Assembly: GCF_002078015.1 (NCBI RefSeq)
Contig: NZ_LWBP01000243.1
Location: 62,001-126,000, forward strand
Reading direction: 5' to 3'
DNA: 64,000 bases
DNA from: Niastella populi
GTDB lineage: Bacteria; Bacteroidota; Bacteroidia; Chitinophagales; Chitinophagaceae
The notes below the pieces were generated by a model. That model worked only from the letters and a program-made list of their open reading frames with translations, made no database searches and had not been told where the DNA came from. The position numbers and the translations under genes were made by a program. Of this stretch, positions 16,428 through 24,015 are shown one piece after another (position 1 is the stretch's first letter; the number at the start of each line of letters is the position of its first letter).

Positions 16428-17462
16428 TTAATTGAAGATAAGGTCGGGGTAGGGTATGTCTAATGGTGATTTGAGGTCTGTACAGCGGTACATCAGAATA
16501 TTGATAATAGCTTCGGTAGAATAGCGGTACTGAACCGTAGGCGTATTGGGGTCGCTCACCCAGTTATTGAAGGTATCGGTAAAATCATCATCCAGTTTAT
16601 CGAGGGTGGTAACGCCGATCTTCTTCAGGGCAGCGGCATTACATTGTTGCTCATACTGTCCCTGAATAGGAATGGCGATCATCTTTTTCTTCAGGTACAA
16701 TGCTTCGGCAGGCGTTTCAAAACCGGCCCCGCACACAATGCCATGGCAACTGATAAGGCTGCGGTTGAAATCTTTTGCATCAACCGGGCGAAAGTTCATA
16801 TGATCTACAGTATAAGGCGTAACCGCCTGGCGGGAAAAAACTTCAAAACGATGGTCTTTGAAGGGTTTCAGCAAATCGATCAACTGTTTATCGCAATAAG
16901 AAGGCAGGTAAACGGTAATGTGCCCATCGTTGGTGGCTTCAGCTTTTAATATCTCTTCTTTGATAACCGGTGAAAAGATAAAATCATCATAGTTCTCGAA
17001 GTGCAGCCCGATATAATTGGTTGCGCGGGCATAGTTCTGCAGGATCCACTCCCCGGTTTTGTTTGGCTTTGCTGGTCGCGGCGTTTTATCTGATAAAAAA
17101 CTGGCCTGGTGACCAAAATTTACGCTGGGTACTTTTTTGCGGGCGCAGGCGAGGGCGGTGATACATTCAAAATCGTTGATCACCAGGTCGTATTTCTCAA
17201 CCGGCAGATCGCGCATTTCTTTCATTACCCTGAAGGGGGAAATGCCGCCAATGATCTTTTTGTAGTTTAGCTTGCCGTCGCAGGTATAAAAAAGGCTTAA
17301 CCCTTTGCTGCGGTATTTGACAGGCGCATTTAACGGCAGGGTGCTGTTGGCGCCGCTTAGGAAAATATCAACCGTGCCGAACTTCTGTAAGTAGGGGAGC
17401 AGCTCCATGGCGCGACTGATATGTCCGTTGCCTGTAGCCTGAATTGCATAAAATATCTTCAT
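16428..17462 (-). CDS. GT-B glycosyltransferase (MurG/GT28-like), probable glycolipid synthase
   Basis: A 344-aa protein with two Rossmann halves. The N-terminal loop GNGHISRAMELLPYL matches the acceptor-side glycine motif of MurG/MGDG-synthase-type enzymes. The C-terminal donor site HGIVCGAGFETPAEALYLKK followed by IPIQGQYEQQCNA matches the UDP-sugar site (GxGT..E, geQ..NA). It lies 24 bp after the PlcP-like gene, in one operon with a strong Pho-like promoter. In alpha-proteobacteria PlcP makes diacylglycerol from phospholipids and a glycosyltransferase converts it to glycolipid during phosphate starvation. This gene is placed to do the second step (inference; those Agt enzymes are of another GT family). 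Confidence 0.8.
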   Translation of the reverse strand: MKIFYAIQATGNGHISRAMELLPYLQKFGTVDIFLSGANSTLPLNAPVKYRSKGLSLFYTCDGKLNYKKIIGGISPFRVMKEMRDLPVEKYDLVINDFECITALACARKKVPSVNFGHQASFLSDKTPRPAKPNKTGEWILQNYARATNYIGLHFENYDDFIFSPVIKEEILKAEATNDGHITVYLPSYCDKQLIDLLKPFKDHRFEVFSRQAVTPYTVDHMNFRPVDAKDFNRSLISCHGIVCGAGFETPAEALYLKKKMIAIPIQGQYEQQCNAAALKKIGVTTLDKLDDDFTDTFNNWVSDPNTPTVQYRYSTEAIINILMYRCTDLKSPLDIPYPDLIFN

Positions 17463-17486
17463 ATCGAATAAATAAAACCTGGGGTT

Positions 17487-18317
17487 TTAAATTGCCAGTG
17501 AATTAATGTAGAAACTGATCTCATCTGTTAACACATTCACCTTGGCTGGTATGTCTATTGCCGTTTGCGGGAAATCTTTTTCGTTGTATTCAAAAATGTT
17601 CCATTCGTTCTGGCGGTATTCGAGCGCGGTAAGGTGTTCAACCCAGTCGCCTGAATTAAGATAAGTGACCTTGCCTTTTTCATTTTCTATCACTCTTTTC
17701 TGCGGCTGGTGTATATGACCGCAGATCACATAGTCATAATTCTTCTCAATTGCCAGCTCTGCTGCTATCTGTTCAAAGTTGTCGATCTTGGCCATTTTGT
17801 TAACCCCGGCCATTACATTCTTTGAGATCGACAGTTTTTCGCGGCCAAATGCTTTCAGTACAAAATTTACAAACCTGTTAAACAGGATCAGCGCCCCGTA
17901 ACCATTGCTTCCCAGTTTGGCCAGGATTTTTGCTCCACCCCTGGTAGTGTTGTCGAAAACATCGCCGTGAAAGATCCAGGTCATTTTATTATCGATCTCA
18001 AGCACCAGTTTATCGGTAAGGGTAAAATGGCTTAACTGAAAATCGCTGTAGCGGCGCAGCAACTCGTCATGGTTGCCTGTAATGTAAAACACGCGGGTGC
18101 CCTTTGTGATCAGGTTCAGTACCTCTTTTATTACGGCCATATGCGATGCCGGAAAGTATCGCCTCGAGAACTGCCAGCCGTCGATTATGTCGCCATTGAG
18201 GATAAGAATGTTTGGCAGGATGCTTTTAAGGTAGGCAACCAGTTCTTTTGCACGACATCCGTATGTACCTAAGTGTACATCAGATATAACAACCACATCT
18301 ACTGCGCGTTTTTCCAT
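17487..18317 (-). CDS. PlcP-like metallophosphoesterase (phospholipase C type)
   Basis: A 276-aa calcineurin-like phosphoesterase. The metal-site motifs are in order: SDVHLGTYGCRA (about residue 12), LNGDIIDGWQ (about 41), ITGNHDE (about 78), IFHGDVFD (about 111), CGHIHQPQKR (about 196) and SGDWVE (about 219). The SDVHLGTxGC, GDIIDGW and GDWVE signatures resemble PlcP, which strips head groups from phospholipids under phosphate limitation, more than LpxH. Start set to the ATG at 18317; the TTG at 18335 lies inside the -7 box. First gene of the operon with the glycosyltransferase. A UDP-diacylglucosamine hydrolase role remains the alternative. Confidence 0.8.
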   Translation of the reverse strand: MEKRAVDVVVISDVHLGTYGCRAKELVAYLKSILPNILILNGDIIDGWQFSRRYFPASHMAVIKEVLNLITKGTRVFYITGNHDELLRRYSDFQLSHFTLTDKLVLEIDNKMTWIFHGDVFDNTTRGGAKILAKLGSNGYGALILFNRFVNFVLKAFGREKLSISKNVMAGVNKMAKIDNFEQIAAELAIEKNYDYVICGHIHQPQKRVIENEKGKVTYLNSGDWVEHLTALEYRQNEWNIFEYNEKDFPQTAIDIPAKVNVLTDEISFYINSLAI

Positions 18318-18332
18318 TGACTTTGGGTTTAT

Positions 18333-18410
18333 CAAAATTCAGGTATATATATGACCCCAGTGTTACAGCATTATTAAGCCCCCGTTAGCCTTGTGTAAAG
18401 GAATTGTTAC
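18333..18410 (-). promoter_or_regulatory. Pho-box-like promoter of the PlcP operon (six repeats)
   Basis: On the minus strand, GTAAC, TTTAC, CTAAC, TTAAT, GTAAC and GTCAT follow in exact 11-bp steps (plus-strand positions 18406, 18395, 18384, 18373, 18362, 18351). Ten bp then separate them from GAATTTTG (18333-18340). It is the longest such array in the window. Confidence 0.75.
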
Positions 18411-18449
18411 GAACCGGTGTTTGGTAACTAAAACCGGCTGGGCGTAGAC

Positions 18450-18505
18450 GTAATCATTTGTTCACACTGTAGTAAGAATACGGTAATATTGACCCTGTAC
18501 CTTAG
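18450..18505 (+). promoter_or_regulatory. Pho-box-like promoter (RNA 2), divergent from the PlcP operon
   Basis: GTAAT, TTCAC, GTAAG and GTAAT start at 18450, 18461, 18472 and 18483 (11-bp steps). Ten bp then lead to TACCTTAG at 18498-18505. Together with the minus-strand array it forms a two-way control region. Confidence 0.65.
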
Positions 18506-18511
18506 TGTCCG

Positions 18512-18600
18512 TTTTATTGCTGTGTGTTATACATAAATAACAATCGTAGCAGTTTCTTAATGTTGACCGGCGGAGCTTTTTTAAGTTTCGCCCTTTTTAT
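18512..18600 (+). ncRNA. Predicted phosphate-starvation small RNA 2
   Basis: About 87 nt from the Pho-like promoter to an intrinsic terminator with a 10-bp stem (18569-18578 and 18583-18592, two G-U pairs), a UUUU loop and a CTTTTTATTT tail. No ORF fits. The DUF5690 gene starts only 200 bp beyond the terminator, so read-through could also link it to this promoter. Confidence 0.5.
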
Positions 18601-18602
18601 TT

Positions 18603-18750
18603 AATACGCTAAAGGCTCAATGCTGAACGCATAAGGCTTACTCGCGAAGTTTGATCAGTTCATACTGTAGCGCTTTCGCGAAGGCGTACTAATAGGGATG
18701 GCTCGAAATTGGTGAGCAGGCCTTCAGCGTTCGGCATTTAGCGTTTATTT
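18603..18750. repeat. Intergenic stuttering repeat, GAACGCTTAAG family
   Basis: The left arm (ACGCTAAAGGCTCAATGCTG...) and right arm (CCTTCAGCGTTCGGCATTTA...) are built of the same inverted words seen at 2521-2590 and 33239-33283, with about 85 bp between them. They lie between RNA 2 and the DUF5690 gene. Confidence 0.55.
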
Positions 18751-18804
18751 CCTTATTTTACGAGAGAAACGTTTTCACACAGCCATCATTAAAACTGCTT
18801 CCGT

Positions 18805-20094
18805 TTGTCGACAACCACGCCTGCTGCACCTGCCTTTTCAAAAAAGCAGATAACAGTTGCCTTATATACTGCCGCTGTTGCCTTTTTAACCTATGCATGC
18901 ATCTTCGCTTACCGAAAAGCCTTTACTGTTGCCACTTTCGAAGGACAATCATTCTGGGGTGTCAGGTATCAGACCCTGCTTATCATCAGCCAGGGGCTGG
19001 GTTATATGGCCAGTAAATTTTACGGCATCAAATTTATTTCCGAGCTCAAACGGCTGGGGCGCTGGAAAACCAGTTCGGTGCTAATAGGCCTTGCCTGGTT
19101 GTGTTTGCTGTTTTTTGCATGGGTGCCGGCTCCCTGGGGCATGCTTTTCCTGTTTGGGAATGGTTTTATGCTTGGTTTTATGTGGGGAATTATTTTCAGT
19201 TATGCCGAAGGGCGCCGGGCTACCGATTTTATAGGGGCGGCTATGGCGGTGAGTTTCGTATTTGCGGGTGGGTTTAGCCGGTCGGTGGCAGTGTGGCTGC
19301 GCGATAGCTGGCAGGTAGGGGAGCAATGGCTGGGTTTTACAACAGGGCTGGTATTTGCAGTGCCTTTGATCGTTTTTATGTTCCTGTTAGAGCGGGTTCC
19401 CCAACCCGATGCGGATGATGTAAAGGAAAGAAGTATGCGGTTGCCCATGACCCGGGAAGACAGAAAGAACTTTTTGCGGTTGTTTGGCGGTGGTGTGGTG
19501 GCCGTTGTTATTACGTACCTCTTCCTTACCATAATGCGCGATGTGCGCGACAATTTTATGGCCAATATGTGGAATGAGCTGGGCTATGGGCAAAAGCCCG
19601 CGATCTTTACAAAAACAGAAACCATTACATCGGTGGTGGTACTGGTGGTAATGAGTTTGCTGGTGATCATCAGAAAGAACATAAAAGCGCTTCGTTTGAT
19701 CCATTGGGTAATTGTGGCGGGTTTTTTAATAGCAGGCATTTCATCGGCCCTCTTCCTTACCGGCTACATGCCGGGCGTATTATGGATGCAGCTGGCGGGG
19801 TTGGGTTTGTATATGGGATATATTCCTTTTAACTGTATTTATTTCGAACGGCTGATCGCTGCATTCAAAATAACGGGCAATGTGGGGTTCCTGATCTATA
19901 TAGCCGATGCGTGGGGATATTTGGGCAGCATGTCGGTAATGCTTACAAAAGAAATAGTGGGTTTGCAGTTGACCTGGATCGAGTTTTACCCGGCCAGCGT
20001 AGTGATATTTTCTGTAATAGGGGTACTGGCCACCCTGTTTTCCCTGTTTTATTTCAGCGGCAGGTATAAACGAATGATGCCCGAAAAGGAATAA
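18805..20094 (+). CDS. DUF5690-family membrane protein, MFS-like
   Basis: A 429-aa polytopic protein with about 11-12 hydrophobic helices (for example VALYTAAVAFLTYACIFAYRKAF, MLFLFGNGFMLGFMWGIIFSY). Overall it looks like a major-facilitator transporter, and I recognise it as the DUF5690 type. The only start after the in-frame stop at 18790 is a TTG at 18805, so a TTG start is likely. It sits beside the phosphate-regulated PlcP operon and RNA 2, which makes a phosphorus-related substrate plausible but unproven. The central loop (residues about 195-225) is charged and cytoplasmic. Confidence 0.75.
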   Translation: MSTTTPAAPAFSKKQITVALYTAAVAFLTYACIFAYRKAFTVATFEGQSFWGVRYQTLLIISQGLGYMASKFYGIKFISELKRLGRWKTSSVLIGLAWLCLLFFAWVPAPWGMLFLFGNGFMLGFMWGIIFSYAEGRRATDFIGAAMAVSFVFAGGFSRSVAVWLRDSWQVGEQWLGFTTGLVFAVPLIVFMFLLERVPQPDADDVKERSMRLPMTREDRKNFLRLFGGGVVAVVITYLFLTIMRDVRDNFMANMWNELGYGQKPAIFTKTETITSVVVLVVMSLLVIIRKNIKALRLIHWVIVAGFLIAGISSALFLTGYMPGVLWMQLAGLGLYMGYIPFNCIYFERLIAAFKITGNVGFLIYIADAWGYLGSMSVMLTKEIVGLQLTWIEFYPASVVIFSVIGVLATLFSLFYFSGRYKRMMPEKE

Positions 20095-20102
20095 AAGTAA
20101 AA

Positions 20103-20124
20103 TGCGCCCGTTTTACCAGGCGCA
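20103..20124 (-). terminator. Hairpin between convergent genes
   Basis: Arms TGCGCC and GGCGCA. On the minus strand it is followed by a T-rich tail (ATTTTACTTTT). It lies past the stop of the T9SS protein gene. Confidence 0.5.
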
Positions 20125-20136
20125 CCTTAATATGAT

Positions 20137-21306
20137 CTACTGAACTATGAGTTGTTGAACAAATTGTTCCCGGGTGGTCTTGTTTACCGATTTCACCATG
20201 TAAACACCTTTTTCAAGCTCCTGTGCGGTATTTATTTTTCCGGTGAGTGCGTTTATAAAATTATAGCGCTTCAACAGTCGACCGCTTATGGTGTATACGC
20301 TCACTTCCCAATTGCTTCGCTTTGTATTGCTGAATAAAAGGTTGGTAGCACCTTTGGCGGGATTCGGATAAATTCCGGGTGGCGTTCCTTTTTTACTGCC
20401 CAGCCTCACTGCATTTATTATCGAAAATTTTGCAGCGCCGTTCTCTTCTACCTGTTTGATCCTGAAAAGAACGGTTTTACCGTTGTCGGTTGGTTGAACC
20501 GCGTACGAATAACTATAGGAGCCGGCCTGGGTTGTCTTTCCAGCAAACTGAGCAACGCCTCTAAAAGTTTTCCCGTCAGTACTTTTTTGTAATTCATATT
20601 TGCGATTGTTTTTTTCGTTTTGAGTGATCCATTTGATGTCAATAACAGCGTCATTAACTTTGCTGGCTTTGAATGAAGTTATATCGGCTGCGAGAATAAT
20701 CTGCGGACAATAAGTATATGTTATGTTAAAGTTTACCTCATCCTGTGCCGAGCCGTTGAGATTGTTGTTGATACTGCCCTGCGCCGCGGAATAGGTTGAA
20801 GTGGCATAATCGAACATAACTGTACCAGAACCAAAGAAATCGGCGGTATTTGATAATGTATAATTGATGTCATTCTTATTTAAAACGTACAAAGGGCCCT
20901 GTTGCGTATAATCTGGGCCAGAATCAGGAACGCCATCTGAACCGCCAAGGGTAAAATACCCATATTGCTTCTGAAAGGAGTTCGTGAGGGGCGACATCAG
21001 CGCATTACTGCTGATCTCATCATCACGGAACACCCGTACGCGATAATTGTTCACCGGGTTGGATTCCCCGTTTTCAAGACTGAAATTGTACACCAGCGTT
21101 ACTTTAGTGTTGATCTTTACCTCGGTAAGGGTGCCGAGCGTAGGGTCAAATTGCGGGAAAGTAAAGCTGTAAAGTGAATTACCCAATGCATTTACCGTAG
21201 TATCGTACGAAAGCGTACTTACATTGCCCGCGTCGCATTGTGCCTGGCTTTTAAATGCCAAAAGTAAGATCAGGGGTATTAAAACCGTCCGGTTCAGCAT
21301 TTTCAT
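20137..21306 (-). CDS. Secreted protein with T9SS C-terminal sorting domain
   Basis: A 389-aa protein with signal peptide LIPLILLLAFKSQAQ. Residues about 20-200 form a beta-rich domain of unknown function. Residues about 205-295 look fibronectin-like (IDIKWITQNEKNNRKYELQK, as in many gliding-associated adhesins). The last about 80 residues are a type A sorting domain beginning IYPNPAKG and ending in a Lys/Gln-rich beta strand. It is exported by T9SS and attached to or released from the cell surface. Position beside the phosphate genes may be chance: no Pho-like array precedes it, though a TACTTTGG -7 box is present in its leader. Confidence 0.85.
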   Translation of the reverse strand: MKMLNRTVLIPLILLLAFKSQAQCDAGNVSTLSYDTTVNALGNSLYSFTFPQFDPTLGTLTEVKINTKVTLVYNFSLENGESNPVNNYRVRVFRDDEISSNALMSPLTNSFQKQYGYFTLGGSDGVPDSGPDYTQQGPLYVLNKNDINYTLSNTADFFGSGTVMFDYATSTYSAAQGSINNNLNGSAQDEVNFNITYTYCPQIILAADITSFKASKVNDAVIDIKWITQNEKNNRKYELQKSTDGKTFRGVAQFAGKTTQAGSYSYSYAVQPTDNGKTVLFRIKQVEENGAAKFSIINAVRLGSKKGTPPGIYPNPAKGATNLLFSNTKRSNWEVSVYTISGRLLKRYNFINALTGKINTAQELEKGVYMVKSVNKTTREQFVQQLIVQ

Positions 21307-21443
21307 AGAAATTGGATTGCCAAAGTAACGGTGGGAATTATTACACAGTGATAGCGCCGGATCGGTATTCAGAACAATTAAATAGTTCTATTTAGCAAGG
21401 ACGGGGGAAGTGTAGTAAGTTGGTCCCGTTCTCAACCTGTATT

Positions 21444-21505
21444 TCATTATCACTCTCTTCCTGTATTTCATTATCCCATTATCAAATTATCACATTAGCT
21501 AATTA
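21444..21505. repeat. Intergenic stuttering repeat, GATAATGTG family
   Basis: The tract just past the phoR stop contains CCTGTATTTCATTATC twice, then words of the GATAATTTGATAATG type. Related tracts are at 22552-22648 and 30832-31001. Confidence 0.6.
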
Positions 21506-22549
21506 ATCCCTTTTCGCCTCTACCGTAAAACCAATGGTAGTGCCAACATCGGGGGTGCTGCGTACGTGAATGCTTTGTCCGTGCGCTTCAATAATATGTT
21601 TACAAATGGCGAGGCCGAGGCCGGTGCCGCCTTTATCGCGGCTGCGGGCGGTATCGGTACGGTAAAAGCGTTCGAAAATGCGGGGCAGGTGCTCTTCTTC
21701 GATACCAATTCCATCATCGCTGATTTCAACCAGCACATGCTGATCGTCGGTGTCGTAAATACTGGCGACTATATTCCCGTTTTGTTTGCCGTATTTGGTG
21801 GCATTTTCAACCAGGTTGATAAGTACCTGCTTAATTTTTTCCTTGTCGGCAAAAACCGTGATGGGCGCTTCGCAGCCTTTTTTGATAATGGTGCGAATGT
21901 TCTTACCCTGCGTTTTTATCGATAAGGAGTCGTAAACTTCGCGAATAAGGTCCTGGATGATGAAATTCTGTTTGGCCAGTAGTTGTTCGCCCCGTTCGAG
22001 CTTTGAGATCTCATCGAGGTCGTTCATCAGGTTCACCAGCCGGTCGACGTTCTTGGCGGTATTTTCGAGAAATCTTTTCCTGATCGCTTCCTCATTTACC
22101 CCGTCGAGCAGGGTATCTACATAACCCTGAATGGCAAATATGGGCGTTTTGAACTCGTGGGCAAGGTTCTGCAGGAATTCTTTGCGGTAAGCTTCATTCT
22201 GCTGAAGCATTTCAATTTCGCGGTTGCGGCGTTCGCCCCATTCCTCCACATCGGCCCGCACCTCATCGATGCTTTTTTGGGGAAGAATGTACTTGAAATA
22301 CATCTCTTCCTTTTTGGTGGCCTTGGTTTGATAAATGAGTTTGTAGATCAGTTTTATTTTGCGGTAAATAAACCTTTCCATGGTTACCAGAATAAGCCAG
22401 TACCCGCCGGCAAAAATGGCCACCAGCGAACCCAGGCCGGCTTTCCAGTTAAGCGTAAGGGCGAATATCCCTAAAGCTATAGGAACAGCTAATATGCCGG
22501 CTGTAAAAGCGGCTAACTGTCGTGGTGAGAGGTTTTTTGCTGAAGACAT
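21503..22549 (-). CDS. phoR: PhoR-like sensor histidine kinase
   Basis: A 348-aa kinase. Two membrane helices lie near the N-terminus (FTAGILAVPIALGIFALTL and LGSLVAIFAGGYWLILV). The H-box LAHEFKTPIFAIQGYVDTL carries the phosphorylated His. The N-box ENATKYGKQNG, G1 DDGIGIEEEHL, F-box and G2 GGTGLGLAICKHII are all intact. There is no PAS domain, so it is shorter than E. coli PhoR. Start set to the ATG at 22549, because the 24 codons of the longer frame are translated from the word-repeat spacer. It lies downstream of the PhoB-like regulator gene in one operon. PhoR identity rests on domain type and on the local phosphate genes. Confidence 0.85.
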   Translation of the reverse strand: MSSAKNLSPRQLAAFTAGILAVPIALGIFALTLNWKAGLGSLVAIFAGGYWLILVTMERFIYRKIKLIYKLIYQTKATKKEEMYFKYILPQKSIDEVRADVEEWGERRNREIEMLQQNEAYRKEFLQNLAHEFKTPIFAIQGYVDTLLDGVNEEAIRKRFLENTAKNVDRLVNLMNDLDEISKLERGEQLLAKQNFIIQDLIREVYDSLSIKTQGKNIRTIIKKGCEAPITVFADKEKIKQVLINLVENATKYGKQNGNIVASIYDTDDQHVLVEISDDGIGIEEEHLPRIFERFYRTDTARSRDKGGTGLGLAICKHIIEAHGQSIHVRSTPDVGTTIGFTVEAKRD

Positions 22550-22551
22550 AG

Positions 22552-22648
22552 AAAACCAATGTGATAATTTGCTAATGTGCTGATGTGCTAATGGAAAACC
22601 AGGCTCTTTGTAAATTAGCAAATTAGCTAATTATCTCATTATCACATT
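22552..22648. repeat. Inverted stuttering repeat inside the phoB-phoR junction
   Basis: Words such as GTGATAATTTGCTAATGTGC on one arm meet TTAGCAAATTAGCTAATTAT and TCTCATTATCACATTGTG on the other, with about 20 bp between. The element fills almost the whole spacer and touches the phoB stop. Confidence 0.7.
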
Positions 22649-23319
22649 GTGAATTTGTATCCAACTCCTTTAACGGTGGTGATACAATCTATGCCGAGCT
22701 TTTGGCGGATCTTCCTGATATGTACATCGATGGTACGGTCGCCTACGATCACGTCGTTGCCCCAGATCTGGTTAAGGATCTCGTTTCGCAGGAAAACACG
22801 GCCGGGTTTAGATGCCAGGAGGTAAAGTAATTCAAATTCTTTTTTAGCGAGTACCACCGCTTTACTATCGACCTTGGCTTCAAACTTAACGGGGTCAATT
22901 TCGAGGTTATCGATCTTGATCACTTTTTCTTCCGGTTCTTTGTTGATACGGCGGAAGATGGCATGTATGCGGCTTACGAGTATTTTGGGACTAACCGGTT
23001 TGCTGATGTAATCGTCGGCGCCGGTTTCGAGGCCCTTGACGTGCGAGCTTTCATCGCTGAGGGCGGTGAGGAAAACGATAACGGTATCTTTAAATGCCGG
23101 TTGGGCACGTAATATTTCGCAAACCTCCACCCCGTTCTTGCGGGGCATCATGATATCCAGGATGATTAGGTCGGGCTGACTTAACTTGGCTTTTTGAATG
23201 GCATCGTCCCCATTATTAGCCGTTACGATCTCGTATCCCTCCTTGTTAAGATTATACCGGATAATCTCAACTATATCAGGCTCGTCATCTGCAATCAGGA
23301 TCTTGCCTTTAGCATTCAT
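22642..23319 (-). CDS. phoB: PhoB-like response regulator (OmpR family)
   Basis: A 225-aa regulator. The receiver domain (residues 5-120) has the acidic pair DDEPD, the phospho-acceptor in LIILDIMMPRKNG, the Thr of VIVFLTALSD and the Lys of DDYISKPVSP. The winged-helix effector domain (about 130-225) has LAKKEFELLYLLASKPGRVF, the recognition helix region VGDRTIDVHIRKIRQKLG and the wing TVKGVGYKF. It resembles PhoB/PhoP-type regulators that bind 11-bp direct repeats, so it is the best candidate to bind the arrays at 9.5-18.5 kb. A -7 box TAGGTTTG lies at 23337-23344. Confidence 0.85.
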   Translation of the reverse strand: MNAKGKILIADDEPDIVEIIRYNLNKEGYEIVTANNGDDAIQKAKLSQPDLIILDIMMPRKNGVEVCEILRAQPAFKDTVIVFLTALSDESSHVKGLETGADDYISKPVSPKILVSRIHAIFRRINKEPEEKVIKIDNLEIDPVKFEAKVDSKAVVLAKKEFELLYLLASKPGRVFLRNEILNQIWGNDVIVGDRTIDVHIRKIRQKLGIDCITTVKGVGYKFTM

Positions 23320-24015
23320 TAAATTAAAAATTTTGGCAAACCTACTTGAAATGGTGCTTTCCTGTAAATGATAATATTGAGTTCACAATTTGTTAATATG
23401 AAGAAAGGTAAAAATAAGACAGAAAAAGCGGGAAATAAAATGGGGCAAAATGGCCACACAATGATGTACTGTATTGAATTTCAGCAGCGTAATGAAGCAG
23501 TTTGAATTGCTTTGCCGGCAACAGGTTCGAAAAGCTGCAACAGGCCGCAAGGTTCAGGCCAATGTCATTAATTGCAAATGATCAATAAGCTATCAATTGC
23601 CTCGTGTTCATTCTATGCATCAACCCCGTAACAGGTTCACACGGGAAGCTCAGGTCATGGAACCCGTTACTTAATCAGCCGCCTGACCCCGGGAAACCGG
23701 TGCCCTGAAATTTCTTAATTCCGGACCCTGGCTGTCAACTTGTTAACATCTCTTTATAGGGGCAGGCACTGCCAACCTTTCAACTTTCTTTACTACCTTA
23801 CGCCTGAAATCACTGTTTTTTTAATGTAGCAGCATGCTGACCTGGCCGGTAATGAACGGAAAAAAGGAAAAACAGACCGGCCGGTGTTTCATATAACCCC
23901 CGAACCAGGACAAAATGGCGTATATGGGTCCTGGTCGCATATCGGTTGAAAATGAAACCGGCCTGTACAACCCTTTGGTCATATTTTTGCTCTACCCCTT
24001 ATAGATGTGCAGCAT
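23320..24015. other. Divergent intergenic region, phoB / CHAT-like gene
   Basis: A 696-bp region without a credible gene. It contains the phoB -7 box (23337-23344, minus strand), a hairpin with ACCAGGAC/GTCCTGGT arms at 23904-23935 and a plus-strand -7-like TATTTTTG near 23984. The 23450-23750 stretch shows no feature I can name. Confidence 0.4.

Noticed and set aside
23320-23400. Pho-box autoregulation of phoB
   Set aside because: TTAAC, TGAAC and TTATC occur with an 11-bp step on the minus strand, but they are not 10 bp from the -7 box as at the other six sites, and the area is AT-rich.
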